Position numbers and translations under genes: made by a program
Part shown: piece by piece, positions 1 to 10,745 of the stretch
Layout of the letters: each line of letters opens with the position of its first letter
Numbering within the stretch: position 1 is the stretch's first letter
Assembly: GCA_947165345.1 (NCBI GenBank)
Contig: CAMVAA010000004.1
Location: forward strand, 1-40,531
DNA: 40,531 nucleotides
Source of the DNA: an uncultured Bacteroidales bacterium
Lineage (GTDB): Bacteria > Bacteroidota > Bacteroidia > Bacteroidales > P3
Reading direction: 5' to 3'
The notes under the pieces: generated by a model
The model's database searches: none
Seen by the model: the letters and a program-made list of their open reading frames with translations, nothing else
Told to the model about the DNA's origin: nothing

Positions 1-204
1 AAGCAGCACATGCGGCTTCTCAGATTCCAGCGGGTCGCTGAACTTTTCAAACACCGCCGCGGCGTAGCAGTTTTCTTTCGCGCTGATCCGGGCCAGTGCC
101 CGGTCCGCTTCCTCCACCCGCACGCCGAGCGCCCGGGCCAGCTCCGTCAGCCGGTCCACGCCCTCCCGGCCCGCCGCCGAGGAGTGCACCAGCACCCGCC
201 GCAC
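1..204 (-). CDS. TrmH-family RNA 2'-O-methyltransferase fragment, probably foreign (chimeric contig edge)
   Basis: Read on the minus strand from about 204 to 1, this is an open frame with no start and no end. It contains RRVLVHSS, then EEADRALARISAKENCYAA and FEKFSDPLESEKPHVLL. The KENCYA..VFEKF block followed by HVLL is characteristic of Firmicutes TrmH/SpoU-type rRNA or tRNA methyltransferases, just before their conserved NPSDMGNLGT segment, which would lie outside the window. Those enzymes add a 2'-O-methyl group from SAM to RNA. The fragment runs head-on into the dnaX 3' end, with no room for its own N-terminus. I infer it was joined artificially rather than being a Bacteroidota gene. Family recognition is by eye. 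Confidence 0.65.
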   Translation of the reverse strand, partial: MRRVLVHSSAAGREGVDRLTELARALGVRVEEADRALARISAKENCYAAAVFEKFSDPLESEKPHVLL

Positions 205-668
205 CCGCTCCCGCCCCGACGGTGCCCCCCAAGAAGGGCTCCCTCCTTTCAGGCTCCATCAGCATCCACGCCGCCCCGGTGCAGCAGAAGGAAAAGCCCA
301 CCCTGCCCACCGACGTCAAACCCCTCACGCAGGAGGCTCTGGAAGACTACTGGAAGCAGACCGCCGACACCCTCGGCCTCGCCGAGCTCATGTCCGGAGC
401 CACCGTCCGCCTCGGCGAGAAGACGGGCGTCTTCGAAATCGACGCCCAGAACACATGGTTCCACGACGACTTCAAACAGCACAAATACGACGTGCTCGGC
501 CAGATGCGCGCCCTCTCCGGCATGCCGATGCTGGACTGCAAGGTGATTCCCAAATTCGTGGAGAGCGAGGAACTTACCTACTCGCCCGACAAGAAATACA
601 ACGCCATGCTCGAACGCAACCGCGACCTCATGGCCCTCAGACGTTTGTTCCCAAATATCGACTACTGA
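186..668 (+). CDS. dnaX: DNA polymerase III gamma/tau subunit, C-terminal part (5' truncated)
   Basis: This is the tail of the clamp-loader subunit. A Pro/Ala-rich linker (codons 186-230) leads into a roughly 145-residue C-terminal domain with EALEDYWKQTADTLG, FEIDAQNTWFHDDF and RALSGMPMLDCKVIP, the arrangement seen at the end of Bacteroidota DnaX proteins. The ATPase and lid domains are missing. The same frame has a stop at 39-41, and the frame between there and about 186 is antisense to a methyltransferase, so the apparent ATG at 96 is not a real start. The TGA overlaps the dapF ATG (ATGA-type overlap at 666-670), so dnaX and dapF are probably cotranscribed. Moderately sure of the family, very sure that it is truncated. 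Confidence 0.7.
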   Translation, partial: APAPAAPAPAPTVPPKKGSLLSGSISIHAAPVQQKEKPTLPTDVKPLTQEALEDYWKQTADTLGLAELMSGATVRLGEKTGVFEIDAQNTWFHDDFKQHKYDVLGQMRALSGMPMLDCKVIPKFVESEELTYSPDKKYNAMLERNRDLMALRRLFPNIDY

Positions 669-1441
669 TGACGTTCACGTTCTACAAGTTTGACGGGGCC
701 GGCAACGACTTTGTCATGGTCGACAACCGGAGCCTGCTCTGGCAGCCCGCTGTCGACGAAGTCGCCCGCATCTGCCACCGCCGCTTCGGTGTCGGCGCCG
801 ACGGCCTCATCACCCTCGACCGCGCTGCCGACGGTTACGATTTCGCCATGAACTACTACAACAGTGACGGCCGCCTGGGCTCCATGTGCGGCAACGGGGG
901 GCGCTGCATCGCCGCCTTCGCCCACATGCTTGGCCTCGGTACGGAGCTGAACTTCACGGGCTTCGACGGGCCGCACCGCGCCTCGGTGCTCAGCTGGGAC
1001 GGCCGCGCCGGCGTCGTCGACCTCGGCATGCGCGAGGTGTCGAAACAGGGCGTCGCGGCCGTGGAGGGCGGATGGTTCCTCGACACCGGCTCGCCCCATT
1101 TCGTGCTGCCCGTGGCGGACCTCGACGACTACGACGTCGTGGGGCAGGGGAGACGTCTGCGCCAGCGCGCCGACCTCTTCCCCCAAGGCGCCAACATCGA
1201 CTTCGTGGAGCGGCGCCCGGACGGCCGCCTTGCCATCCGCACCTACGAGCGCGGCGTCGAGGACGAGACCTGGGCCTGCGGCACCGGCGTCACCGCCGCG
1301 GCCCTGGCCACCGGCTCGACCGGCATCGTGGCACGCGGCGGCAGCTTCGAAGTCCGTTACACCGACGCCCCCGCATCCTACTGCGACATCCACCTCATCG
1401 GCCCCGTCTCCCTCGACTTCGAAGGCCTCTGGACCACCAAA

Positions 1442-1444
<3 letters not shown>
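668..1444 (+). CDS. dapF: Diaminopimelate epimerase
   Basis: Interconverts LL- and meso-diaminopimelate in the cytoplasm, supplying meso-DAP for peptidoglycan and lysine. The protein has 258 residues, near the usual family length. It starts MTFTFYKFDGAGNDFV, the standard N-terminus. The two catalytic cysteines are visible: Cys74 in SMCGNGGR and Cys204 in WACGTG. The ATG at 668 overlaps the preceding dnaX stop; an earlier in-frame ATG at 455 lies inside dnaX and is rejected. The TAA stop at 1442-1444 is the first three bases of a 7-bp tandem array that fills the gap to ligA. Confidence 0.97.
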
Positions 1445-4650
<3,206 letters not shown>

Positions 4651-4670
4651 CCGGCAGCATGAGATACAAG

Positions 4671-4703
4671 AAGAGGCCGGGTCTCATGACTCGGCCTCTT
4701 TCA
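4671..4703 (+). terminator. Hairpin terminator between convergent genes
   Basis: A 9-bp perfect stem AAGAGGCCG / CGGCCTCTT (4671-4679 with 4692-4700) is followed by TTTC on the plus strand. It lies just after the PagL-like gene and overlaps the last codons of the minus-strand PPDK-like gene, so it probably serves the plus-strand transcript. The T-run is short, so termination may be weak. Confidence 0.55.
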
Positions 4704-7338
4704 GTTTCTGCTCGACCTGTGCCCGCTTCCACGGGGCGGAGAGGTCGAAGATTTCCTCTATGGGGTGGCTCAGCTTCTCGACCAGCAGGTGGGTGTTGTC
4801 CTGGTGGTCTATCTTCTCCAGCTCGAGCGAGACCTGCTGCCAGTCGTGCTGCGAGTAGAGCAGGGGGACGAAGTCCATCAGGTCGAAGCTTTTGAGCACC
4901 ATGTTGTCGATGCCTTCGGTCTCGATGCGGGAGTGGGCGCGTGCCAGTTTTATCTCGCCCACCTCCTGCAGCACCTGCTGGTATTTCTCGTAGAGGACGT
5001 ATTCGTTCAGGAGGAAGGCCACGACGGCGTCGGAGAGCTTGTTCCACAGCGACGTGGGCAGTGGGCGGGCCACGAAGCGGCCTATCATGAAGCTGCCCGC
5101 GGTGAGGCCCGAGATGGCGTGGGCGGTGCAGTGGCGGTGGACACGCTGGAAGAAGTCCACCTTGTTCTCGGTGAACAGCAGGTTGAAGAGGCGGCTCTGG
5201 TCGTTGTGGTCGCCCATGCGGCTTTGGAGCACCCCCTTCACGTAGTCGTCGGGGCGGGTGTCGTACCAGGTGTTCACTATTTCGGACGCCTGGCGCGGCT
5301 TGTCGTGCATGTCGAGCCGGATGAGGCGTGCCAGCTTGTTGATGTCGGTGATGTGGGCCACCTGCTGCGAGCCTATGATGCTCTGGTACTGCAGGTAGGC
5401 TTCCTTCATCTCTTCGAAGAAGGTGCGCTCCTCGTCGCTCAGCTCGACGGGGATGCCCTGGAGGTACTTGGTGAAGCGAGCGGGGCGGAAGTCGGCCTGG
5501 CCTTTGTAGAGGCTCTGGCGCCGCGAGCTGACGGTGACGGTGTCGCCTTCGGCGATGGAGAGGCCTTCGGCGTTGACGATGGTCTTGCCCACGATGCGGA
5601 TGCCGTAGCTCTGGAGGTCCATGAAGGCGGGTATGCCGTAGCCGCGACAGGCCGTCACCACGTGTATGGCGGCGGGCATCATGGAGAGGATGGCGTCGAC
5701 CTCGTTCAGGGTGATGGTGTCTTCGGGCACGAAGTGCTGCTGGCAGAGGCACACGTTGAAGCCCTTGGCTTTCAGCTCGCGGGCGTGGCCGATGCTGAAG
5801 CAGAGGCGGGCCGAGATGGCGGTGCGGGGAAGCACCGAGAGGCCGTGGCCGAAGAAGCGGAGCTTGCTCAGCGAGCGGTCGTCGATGGAGGCGGAGATGA
5901 TCTGGCGGAGGTGGTAGGGCTTGATGAGGTCCATCACGTCGGTGTCGTCCACGAAGCCCTGGTTGCGGAGGTCGATGGCCGAGACGAGGGCCGCGCGCCC
6001 GGTCATCTCGGAGGCGTTCAGCTGGAGGACCGAGAAGAGGCTCAGCTGGTGGGGGCGGCTTTCGACGGCGAATTCGATGGTGACGGGGGTGCGGTAGCGG
6101 CACTCGAGTTTCTTCAGCAGGGGGTCGAAGTGGTAGACGGCCGGGAACTGGGAGCGGATTTCGTTGCGGTCGCGGTAGGCGAGGTCTTCGGTGGTGACGT
6201 CGCCGGTCATGATTTCCTCGCCGAAGATGTTGCGGTAGCTCTCGACCTGCTTGCCGGTGCCGGTGCGTGAGTGGCGGCTGTAGAGCACGCCGGGGTAGCT
6301 CTCGTTGTTGCCGATGGTCCACACCATGCGCTGCAGGATGAGGCTCGGGAAGGCCTGTTTGCCCTGCATGAAGGTGAGGATGAGGTCTGAGTTGTTGATG
6401 TAGAAGTCGCGCACGTGCTGTGTGAGGCGCAGGGCCTGGTAGTGGGCGTCGGTGGTGAGGCGGGGGTCGATGCTGTTGATGCGCTCTTCGAGTTCGGCGA
6501 TGCGGAGCTGCTGTTCGCCGGTGCTGAGGCTGATGTCGGCGCGCTGGTAGCGGTGTTCGATGCCGAGCATTTCGGCAATGGAGTGCAGGGTGCTGAGGTA
6601 GACGCGGTTGGCCATGGCGTCGGCGTGCATCTGGCGCAGGGCTTCGTAGGCGGTGCGTGTGACGCCGATGTTGAGGAGGGTGGGCATGAGGCCGGGTATG
6701 TACTGCGGCATGGCGCAGCGGATGGCGAAGACGAGGGGGTTGTGCTTGTCGCCGAGGCGGCAGGCGGTCATTATCTCCAGGTCGCGGATGGCGTCGGCGA
6801 GGATGCCGGGTGTGAGGTCGGGCTTGTTGAAGGCTTTGGCGGTGACGATGCAGAAGTCGGGCACGGGGTAGCTGTTGCGCGTGAGGTCCATCAGCATGCG
6901 CCCTTTGTAGCTTATGCCTTCGTCGGTGAAGTCGCCCGGGGTGAGGGTGGTGATGAGGTATTCGCTGTCGGTGAGGGGGTGTGACTCGACATAGCGTCGG
7001 CACTCGTCGCGGAAGGCTTCGCGCATGGCGCGGAGGTCGGGCGGCGTGGCGCCGTCGGCCTGCTCGTCGAGCAGCATCTCGAGGTAGTGGCGGCGGCTGG
7101 CGCCAGAGAGTTTCAGCATGCGGTACATGTCGTACCACCGCGGCGGGAACTCGTGAGGGGAGCCGCCCTCTTCGCCTTCGAGGCGGTAGATGACGGTGCC
7201 GGGTTTGTTGCCCTCCAGGCGGTTGGAGGGGTCTTCGCTGTCATGGTTGAAAATCTCGGGGCCCTCGTTGGCGTAGAGACTGACCATGAAGAAGTTGGGG
7301 TAGCTCGCGCGGATGCGGAACGACGATACCTTCGTCAT
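4684..7338 (-). CDS. PPDK/PEP-synthase-like phosphotransfer protein lacking the PEP-binding barrel
   Basis: An 884-residue protein, degenerate but recognisably related to the nucleotide-binding and phosphohistidine parts of pyruvate phosphate dikinase. PVPDFCIVTAKAF (about 158-170) resembles the ATP-grasp entry motif VPxGFxITxxA. PGLMPTLLNIG (215-225) matches the PPDK motif P-G-M-M-D-T-V-L-N-L-G. YPGVLYSRHSRTGTG and IFGEEIMTGDVTTEDL (348-387) match the FTRNPSTG region. ILSMMPAAIHVVTACRGYGIP (550-570) aligns with ILTxxGGxTSHAAVVARxxGxP, keeping the phosphorylatable His (His559). The residues after about 620 form a helical tail with no visible TIM barrel. Its role is unknown; it may phosphorylate or bind something other than pyruvate. 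It is the last gene of a minus-strand run, 1 base after the TPR lipoprotein gene. Confidence 0.7.
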   Translation of the reverse strand: MTKVSSFRIRASYPNFFMVSLYANEGPEIFNHDSEDPSNRLEGNKPGTVIYRLEGEEGGSPHEFPPRWYDMYRMLKLSGASRRHYLEMLLDEQADGATPPDLRAMREAFRDECRRYVESHPLTDSEYLITTLTPGDFTDEGISYKGRMLMDLTRNSYPVPDFCIVTAKAFNKPDLTPGILADAIRDLEIMTACRLGDKHNPLVFAIRCAMPQYIPGLMPTLLNIGVTRTAYEALRQMHADAMANRVYLSTLHSIAEMLGIEHRYQRADISLSTGEQQLRIAELEERINSIDPRLTTDAHYQALRLTQHVRDFYINNSDLILTFMQGKQAFPSLILQRMVWTIGNNESYPGVLYSRHSRTGTGKQVESYRNIFGEEIMTGDVTTEDLAYRDRNEIRSQFPAVYHFDPLLKKLECRYRTPVTIEFAVESRPHQLSLFSVLQLNASEMTGRAALVSAIDLRNQGFVDDTDVMDLIKPYHLRQIISASIDDRSLSKLRFFGHGLSVLPRTAISARLCFSIGHARELKAKGFNVCLCQQHFVPEDTITLNEVDAILSMMPAAIHVVTACRGYGIPAFMDLQSYGIRIVGKTIVNAEGLSIAEGDTVTVSSRRQSLYKGQADFRPARFTKYLQGIPVELSDEERTFFEEMKEAYLQYQSIIGSQQVAHITDINKLARLIRLDMHDKPRQASEIVNTWYDTRPDDYVKGVLQSRMGDHNDQSRLFNLLFTENKVDFFQRVHRHCTAHAISGLTAGSFMIGRFVARPLPTSLWNKLSDAVVAFLLNEYVLYEKYQQVLQEVGEIKLARAHSRIETEGIDNMVLKSFDLMDFVPLLYSQHDWQQVSLELEKIDHQDNTHLLVEKLSHPIEEIFDLSAPWKRAQVEQKLKEAES

Positions 7339-7339
7339 G

Positions 7340-7888
7340 CTAACGGCGTGTTTGAGGGGCCGCTTCGGGGGCGGAGGCGAGGTCGTTGTTCGAGGCGTTC
7401 ATGATGGCGTCGAACATTTCCTCGGGGCTCATGCCGATGTAGGGGAGGCTCTTGCGTGCGTCGTCGGCCAGGTAGTGGTCGGGGTAGTTGTCGGCGAAGT
7501 AGGCGTAGGTCTCGCGGGCTTTGTCGTACATGGCGGCGGTCTCGTAGGCGTAGCCTTTCAGGAACCAGCAGCCGGCGACGTCTTCGAAGCCAGGGTAGAG
7601 GGTAATGACGCTGTCGAGCAGGAGGATGGCCTGGTCGGCCTGGCCGATGCCGATGCAGAGGTCGGCGGCGCGCTGCATGTAGACGGGCGCGAGGCTGTCG
7701 TCGGGAAAGTGGGCCGCGTACTGACGGTAGAGGGCCACGAGGTCGGTGGCCGCGCTGTCGGTGGCGGCGATGTCCATCATCGACAGGGACTCTTCGCTTT
7801 CTTCGATGCGCTGGATCTCTTTGTCGCGGTTGGGGCCGCAGGCCGCGAGCATGGCGACGCTGAGGATGAGCAAAAAGGCACGTTTCAT
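7340..7888 (-). CDS. TPR-containing lipoprotein
   Basis: A 182-residue protein. The N-terminus MKRAFLLILSVAMLAAC is a lipoprotein signal with Cys17 as the lipidation site. After a charged linker come helix pairs typical of tetratricopeptide repeats: LVALYRQYAAHFPDDSLAP, DQAILLLDSVITLYPG and DKARETYAYFADNYPDHYLAD (about 50-145). The YP.H/P.D spacing resembles YbgF/BamD-like repeats, which act as protein-docking scaffolds at the outer membrane, but the partner cannot be named. It lies 6 bases after def and 1 base before the PPDK-like gene, so all three are probably one transcript. Confidence 0.8.
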   Translation of the reverse strand: MKRAFLLILSVAMLAACGPNRDKEIQRIEESEESLSMMDIAATDSAATDLVALYRQYAAHFPDDSLAPVYMQRAADLCIGIGQADQAILLLDSVITLYPGFEDVAGCWFLKGYAYETAAMYDKARETYAYFADNYPDHYLADDARKSLPYIGMSPEEMFDAIMNASNNDLASAPEAAPQTRR

Positions 7889-7894
7889 TGCTTT

Positions 7895-8461
7895 TTATCT
7901 TTTGTTGTTGGGTTTCATACGGTAGCGTGTGCGCACGTGGCCGGCCGCGATTTCGTTGAGTCGGCGTTTCAGCATGGTGCGGCGGAGGCTGCTGAGGCGG
8001 TCGGTGAAGACTTTGCCGTCGAGGTGGTCGACTTCGTGCTGGACGACGCGGGCGTAGAGGCCGGTGGCGTCGTCGGTGTGCTCCTGCCAGTTCTCGTCCC
8101 AGTAGTGGACCTTGACGGTGGTGGGGCGCAGCACGTCCTCGTGGATGTCGGGCACCGAGAGGCACCCTTCGTTGAAGTAGTCTTTCTTGTCGCCGAATTC
8201 CAGTATTTCGGGGTTCACGAGCGTGTGCTGCTCGGTGGGTTCGCCGTAGGAGTCGGTCTTCTCGTCGTAGGGGCGGAAGCCGATGACGACGACGCGTATC
8301 GGGAGGTCGACCTGCGGGGCAGCCAGGCCGACGCCGTCGGCGGCATACATGGTCTCGTACATGTCCGACACCAGGGTTTTCAGGTCGGGGTAGTCTTTCG
8401 TGATGGGTTGCGCCACCTTGCGCAGGGTCGGGTGGCCGTAGCCGACTATTGGTAATATCAT
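7895..8461 (-). CDS. def: Peptide deformylase
   Basis: Removes the N-formyl group from nascent proteins; a cytoplasmic metal-dependent hydrolase. The length of 188 residues is normal. All three signature motifs are present: GVGLAAPQ (43-50), EGCLSV (98-103, with metal ligand Cys100) and QHEVDHLDG (141-149, with ligands His142 and His146 and catalytic Glu143). It starts MILPIVGYGHPTLRKVA as expected. It sits 63 bases downstream of ruvX on the same strand. Confidence 0.97.
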   Translation of the reverse strand: MILPIVGYGHPTLRKVAQPITKDYPDLKTLVSDMYETMYAADGVGLAAPQVDLPIRVVVIGFRPYDEKTDSYGEPTEQHTLVNPEILEFGDKKDYFNEGCLSVPDIHEDVLRPTTVKVHYWDENWQEHTDDATGLYARVVQHEVDHLDGKVFTDRLSSLRRTMLKRRLNEIAAGHVRTRYRMKPNNKR

Positions 8462-8524
8462 CGTGTGTTTGTGTTTGTTGTGACTGTCTTCTCTTTGTTG
8501 GGGACGTTGGCTGGGGCCGGCGGG

Positions 8525-8935
8525 TCAAACGCTTCGCATGTAGTCTTGTAGCATTATGGTGGCCGCGATGCGGTCTATCGTCCCTTTGTCGCGGCGGTCT
8601 TTCTTTTTCATGCCGCTGTCTATCATGGTGCGGAAGGCTATCTTCGAGGTGAAGCGCTCGTCGACGCGTGCCACCTCCTTGTCGGGGAACAGCTGGCGCA
8701 GCCGGGCCACGAAGGGCTCTATCAGCGCTGCCGACTCGGCCGGTGTTCCGTCCAGGTGCTTGGCCTCGCCCACCACGAAGACATCCACCGCCTCGCGACC
8801 GCAGTAGTCCTTGAGATACTGCTCGATAGACGGTGTGTCCACAGTAGCCAGCGCGGTGGCTATGATGCGCTGGGGGTCTGACACCGCCAGTCCCGTGCGC
8901 ACGCGTCCGTAGTCAATAGCCATTATGCGTCCCAT
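8525..8935 (-). CDS. ruvX: Holliday-junction resolvase-like / pre-16S rRNA nuclease RuvX (YqgF)
   Basis: A 136-residue RNase H-fold protein. The N-terminal motif IMAIDYGRVRTGLAVSD carries the first catalytic Asp. FVVGEAKHLDGTP and the ending RRDKGTIDRIAATIMLQDYM hold the other conserved segments, including the late Asp that completes the metal site. YqgF proteins mature the 5' end of 16S rRNA and were originally proposed as resolvases. An ATG four codons in (MAIDYG) is also possible. It heads the run ruvX-def-TPR-PPDK-like; a paired 7-bp repeat lies directly upstream. Confidence 0.93.
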   Translation of the reverse strand: MGRIMAIDYGRVRTGLAVSDPQRIIATALATVDTPSIEQYLKDYCGREAVDVFVVGEAKHLDGTPAESAALIEPFVARLRQLFPDKEVARVDERFTSKIAFRTMIDSGMKKKDRRDKGTIDRIAATIMLQDYMRSV

Positions 8936-8944
8936 ACCTTCCTA

Positions 8945-9025
8945 AACTGAAAATTGAAAACTGAAAGTTGAAAATCATAAGGCTTGTTACCCGGTACTGA
9001 ATTTTCAATTTTCAATTTTCAATTC
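8945..9025 (+). repeat. Inverted pair of 7-bp arrays
   Basis: Four A/G-rich units on the plus strand (AACTGAA, AATTGAA, AACTGAA, AGTTGAA; 8945-8972) face four complementary units (TGAATTT, TCAATTT twice, TCAATTC; 8998-9025), separated by about 25 bases. The arms could pair as a long A/T-rich hairpin. It lies between ruvX and the tRNA gene. Confidence 0.8.
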
Positions 9026-9031
9026 CCTTTG

Positions 9032-9105
9032 TGGCCCCTCTCGGGCTCGAACCAAGGACCCGCTGATTATGAGTCAGCTGCTCTAACCGACTGAGCTAAG
9101 GGGCC
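9032..9105 (-). tRNA. tRNA with CAU anticodon (Ile2 or elongator Met)
   Basis: Read on the minus strand it starts GGCCCCTTAGCTCAGTCGG and ends GAGGGGCCA, giving a 7-bp acceptor stem, a D arm, an anticodon loop CTCATAA (anticodon CAU) and a T arm GGTTCGAGCC. No CCA is encoded. The GGCCCCU acceptor with an AGGGGCC-type 3' side is like E. coli tRNA-Ile2, whose CAU is read as AUA after lysidine modification by TilS. Elongator tRNA-Met has the same anticodon, so identity is open. It is not the initiator type, judged by the fully paired first base pair. Confidence 0.93.
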
Positions 9106-9192
9106 GATTTGCGACTGCCGGATGCTTTGTCCTGTACACTCTGTGTTGTTTTACAGTGATTTCAGCATCCCAACTCTCGTCGAAACCGGATG

Positions 9193-9223
9193 CAAAGTTA
9201 CAACATATTTCCGATATGGCAAA
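9193..9223 (-). promoter_or_regulatory. Bacteroidota-type promoter for the tRNA
   Basis: On the minus strand TTTG (9223-9220), exactly 19 bases, then TAACTTTG (9200-9193) followed by C. This is a perfect match to the Bacteroidetes housekeeping consensus TTTG-N19-TAnnTTTG. Transcription would start near 9187 and run into the tRNA 80 bases on. Confidence 0.85.
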
Positions 9224-9312
9224 ACTTTTTTTCAAAAAATTGTCATCCTTGGAGTTTGAAATGGTGCAATAGGCTGTGTTTCTGTGGTTGTTTTGGGGGT
9301 GTAGAGCCGGAA

Positions 9313-9400
9313 TATTGACAGAATATAGGTAGAGTATTGATAGAGTATAGGTAGGATATAGGTAGAGTATCGGTGGAGTATTGGAAGGGTAGGGGAATGG
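9313..9400 (+). repeat. 11-bp tandem array
   Basis: Eight consecutive 11-base units: TATTGACAGAA, TATAGGTAGAG, TATTGATAGAG, TATAGGTAGGA, TATAGGTAGAG, TATCGGTGGAG, TATTGGAAGGG, TAGGGGAATGG. The GGTAGAG core resembles the GGGGGTAGAGA arrays near 27121 and 32654 but is richer in A/T. The period is close to one helical turn. Confidence 0.85.
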
Positions 9401-9554
9401 GGATTTTTGCGGCAGGAGGTTTGGCACCAAGGCACGTGCCGGGCGGGTGAGAAAGGCGGAAGAGCCTTGCCGGTGCGTTGTTTTGAAATAACGCTGCATT
9501 TTGGAATTGCCGTATGACAGGGAATACATTTTTAGATAAAAATAATCTGCCGAA

Positions 9555-9586
9555 TGTGCCTATGTTCAAAAAAAGATGTATCTTTG
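9555..9586 (+). promoter_or_regulatory. Promoter of ilvE
   Basis: TATCTTTG (9579-9586) followed by C is a perfect Bacteroidota -7 box. A weak -33 element TGTG lies at 9555-9558, 20 bases upstream. Transcription would begin near 9593, leaving a leader of about 38 bases before the ilvE ATG. Confidence 0.75.
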
Positions 9587-9630
9587 CAGGACAAAATATA
9601 AAGTAAAAACCTTATAAAAAACAGACTATC

Positions 9631-10644
9631 ATGAATATAGATTGGCAAAACCTTCCGTTTGGTTATGTGAAAACGGACTACAATGTGCGCTGCTGGTTCC
9701 GCAATGGCCAGTGGGGTGAAATCGAGACCTCCTCGTCCGAGCATATCGAGATGCATATGGCTGCCTCCAGCCTGCACTATGGCCAGGAAGCCTTCGAGGG
9801 CTTGAAAGCCTATCGCTGCAAAGACGGCAAGATCCGTATCTTCCGTCCCGAAGCCAACGCCGAGCGTCTTCAGAGCACCTGCCGCGGCATTATGATGCCC
9901 GAGCTGCCCACCGAGAAGTTCGTCGAGATGTGCAAGCGTGTCATCAAGCTGAACGAGAAGTTCATCCCGCCTTATGGCACCGGCGCCAGCCTCTACCTGC
10001 GTCCGCTGCTGATCGGTACCGGTATCACCGTGGGTGTGAAGCCCGCCGACGAGTACCTCTTCCTCATCTTTGTCACCCCCGTTGGACCTTACTTCAAGGG
10101 CGGTTTCAAAGCCAACCCCTATGTCATCACCCGCAAGTATGACCGCTCCGCCCCCCTCGGCACGGGTATCTACAAAGTGGGCGGCAACTATGCTGCCTCG
10201 CTCCGCGCGCACGTCGAAGCATGCCACGGTGGCCAGTATGCCTGTGAGTTCTATCTCGACGCCAAGGAGAAGAAGTATGTCGACGAAGCCGGCGCTGCCA
10301 ACTTCTTCGGCATCAAGGACGGTGTCTATGTCACCCCGAAGAGCACGTCCATCCTGCCCTCCATTACCAACAAGAGCCTCATGCAGCTCGCCGAGGATAT
10401 GGGCATGAAGGTCGAGCGTCGTCCCATCGACGTCGAAGAGCTTGCCTCGTTCCAGGAAGCCGGTGCCTGCGGCACTGCCGCCGTCATCAGCCCCATCGAG
10501 CGCCTCGACGACCCCGAGACCGGCAAGAGCTACGTCTTCGGCAAGGAGCCCGGCCCCGTCAGCACCAAGCTCTACAATGCCCTCCGCGCCATCCAGCTTG
10601 GCGAAGCCGAGGACAAGCACGGCTGGAACACCGTCATGGACTAA
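9631..10644 (+). CDS. ilvE: Branched-chain amino acid aminotransferase (class IV, PLP)
   Basis: Transfers the amino group between glutamate and branched-chain 2-oxo acids in the last step of Leu, Ile and Val synthesis and the first of their breakdown. The length of 337 residues is typical. SSLHYGQEAFEGLKAYR (47-62) and LYLRPLLIGTG (121-131) are family signatures; the PLP lysine is Lys182 in GIYKVGGNYAAS; EAGAANFF and CGTAAVISPI complete the fold-type IV motifs. It is monocistronic, with its own promoter and a strong terminator just downstream. Confidence 0.97.
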   Translation: MNIDWQNLPFGYVKTDYNVRCWFRNGQWGEIETSSSEHIEMHMAASSLHYGQEAFEGLKAYRCKDGKIRIFRPEANAERLQSTCRGIMMPELPTEKFVEMCKRVIKLNEKFIPPYGTGASLYLRPLLIGTGITVGVKPADEYLFLIFVTPVGPYFKGGFKANPYVITRKYDRSAPLGTGIYKVGGNYAASLRAHVEACHGGQYACEFYLDAKEKKYVDEAGAANFFGIKDGVYVTPKSTSILPSITNKSLMQLAEDMGMKVERRPIDVEELASFQEAGACGTAAVISPIERLDDPETGKSYVFGKEPGPVSTKLYNALRAIQLGEAEDKHGWNTVMD

Positions 10645-10684
10645 GAACGCAATGCTTCGAGACTGCAGTTCGACAAGCAATAGG

Positions 10685-10714
10685 AAAAACCGCTCGGCTG
10701 AGCGGTTTTTTTTT
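10685..10714 (+). terminator. Rho-independent terminator after ilvE
   Basis: Stem AAAACCGCTC / GAGCGGTTTT with a GGCT loop (10686-10709) runs straight into a T tract. A clear intrinsic terminator on the plus strand, separating ilvE from the ECF sigma operon. Confidence 0.92.
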
Positions 10715-10745
10715 ATACAGCGTGTAAGATTTTAGCTGTTTTTTA

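Larger units (their letters stand above)
9106..9630. other. 525-base intergenic region with no gene
   Basis: This region holds the tRNA promoter, an 11-bp tandem array (9313-9400) and the ilvE promoter and leader. The minus-strand reading frames across it, such as the one ending near 9083, translate the repeats into low-complexity TLPILYLYS-type peptide and show no recognisable domain, so I do not call them genes. Confidence 0.7.

Noticed and set aside
96-668. dnaX start at the ATG at 96
   Set aside because: The first 30 codons are antisense to the methyltransferase fragment and show no DnaX pattern; real dnaX sequence starts at about 186.
4765-6270. Long plus-strand open frame opposite the PPDK-like gene
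   Set aside because: It is a Val/Gly/Glu/His-rich mirror frame caused by high GC; the minus strand has clear motifs.
9032-9105. Initiator tRNA-Met
   Set aside because: Position 1 pairs with position 72 and the anticodon stem lacks the three G-C pairs of initiator tRNA; Ile2 or elongator Met fits better.
9083-9529. Minus-strand frames over the 11-bp array and tRNA
   Set aside because: They translate the repeats as TLPILYLYS-type peptide and run through the tRNA gene.
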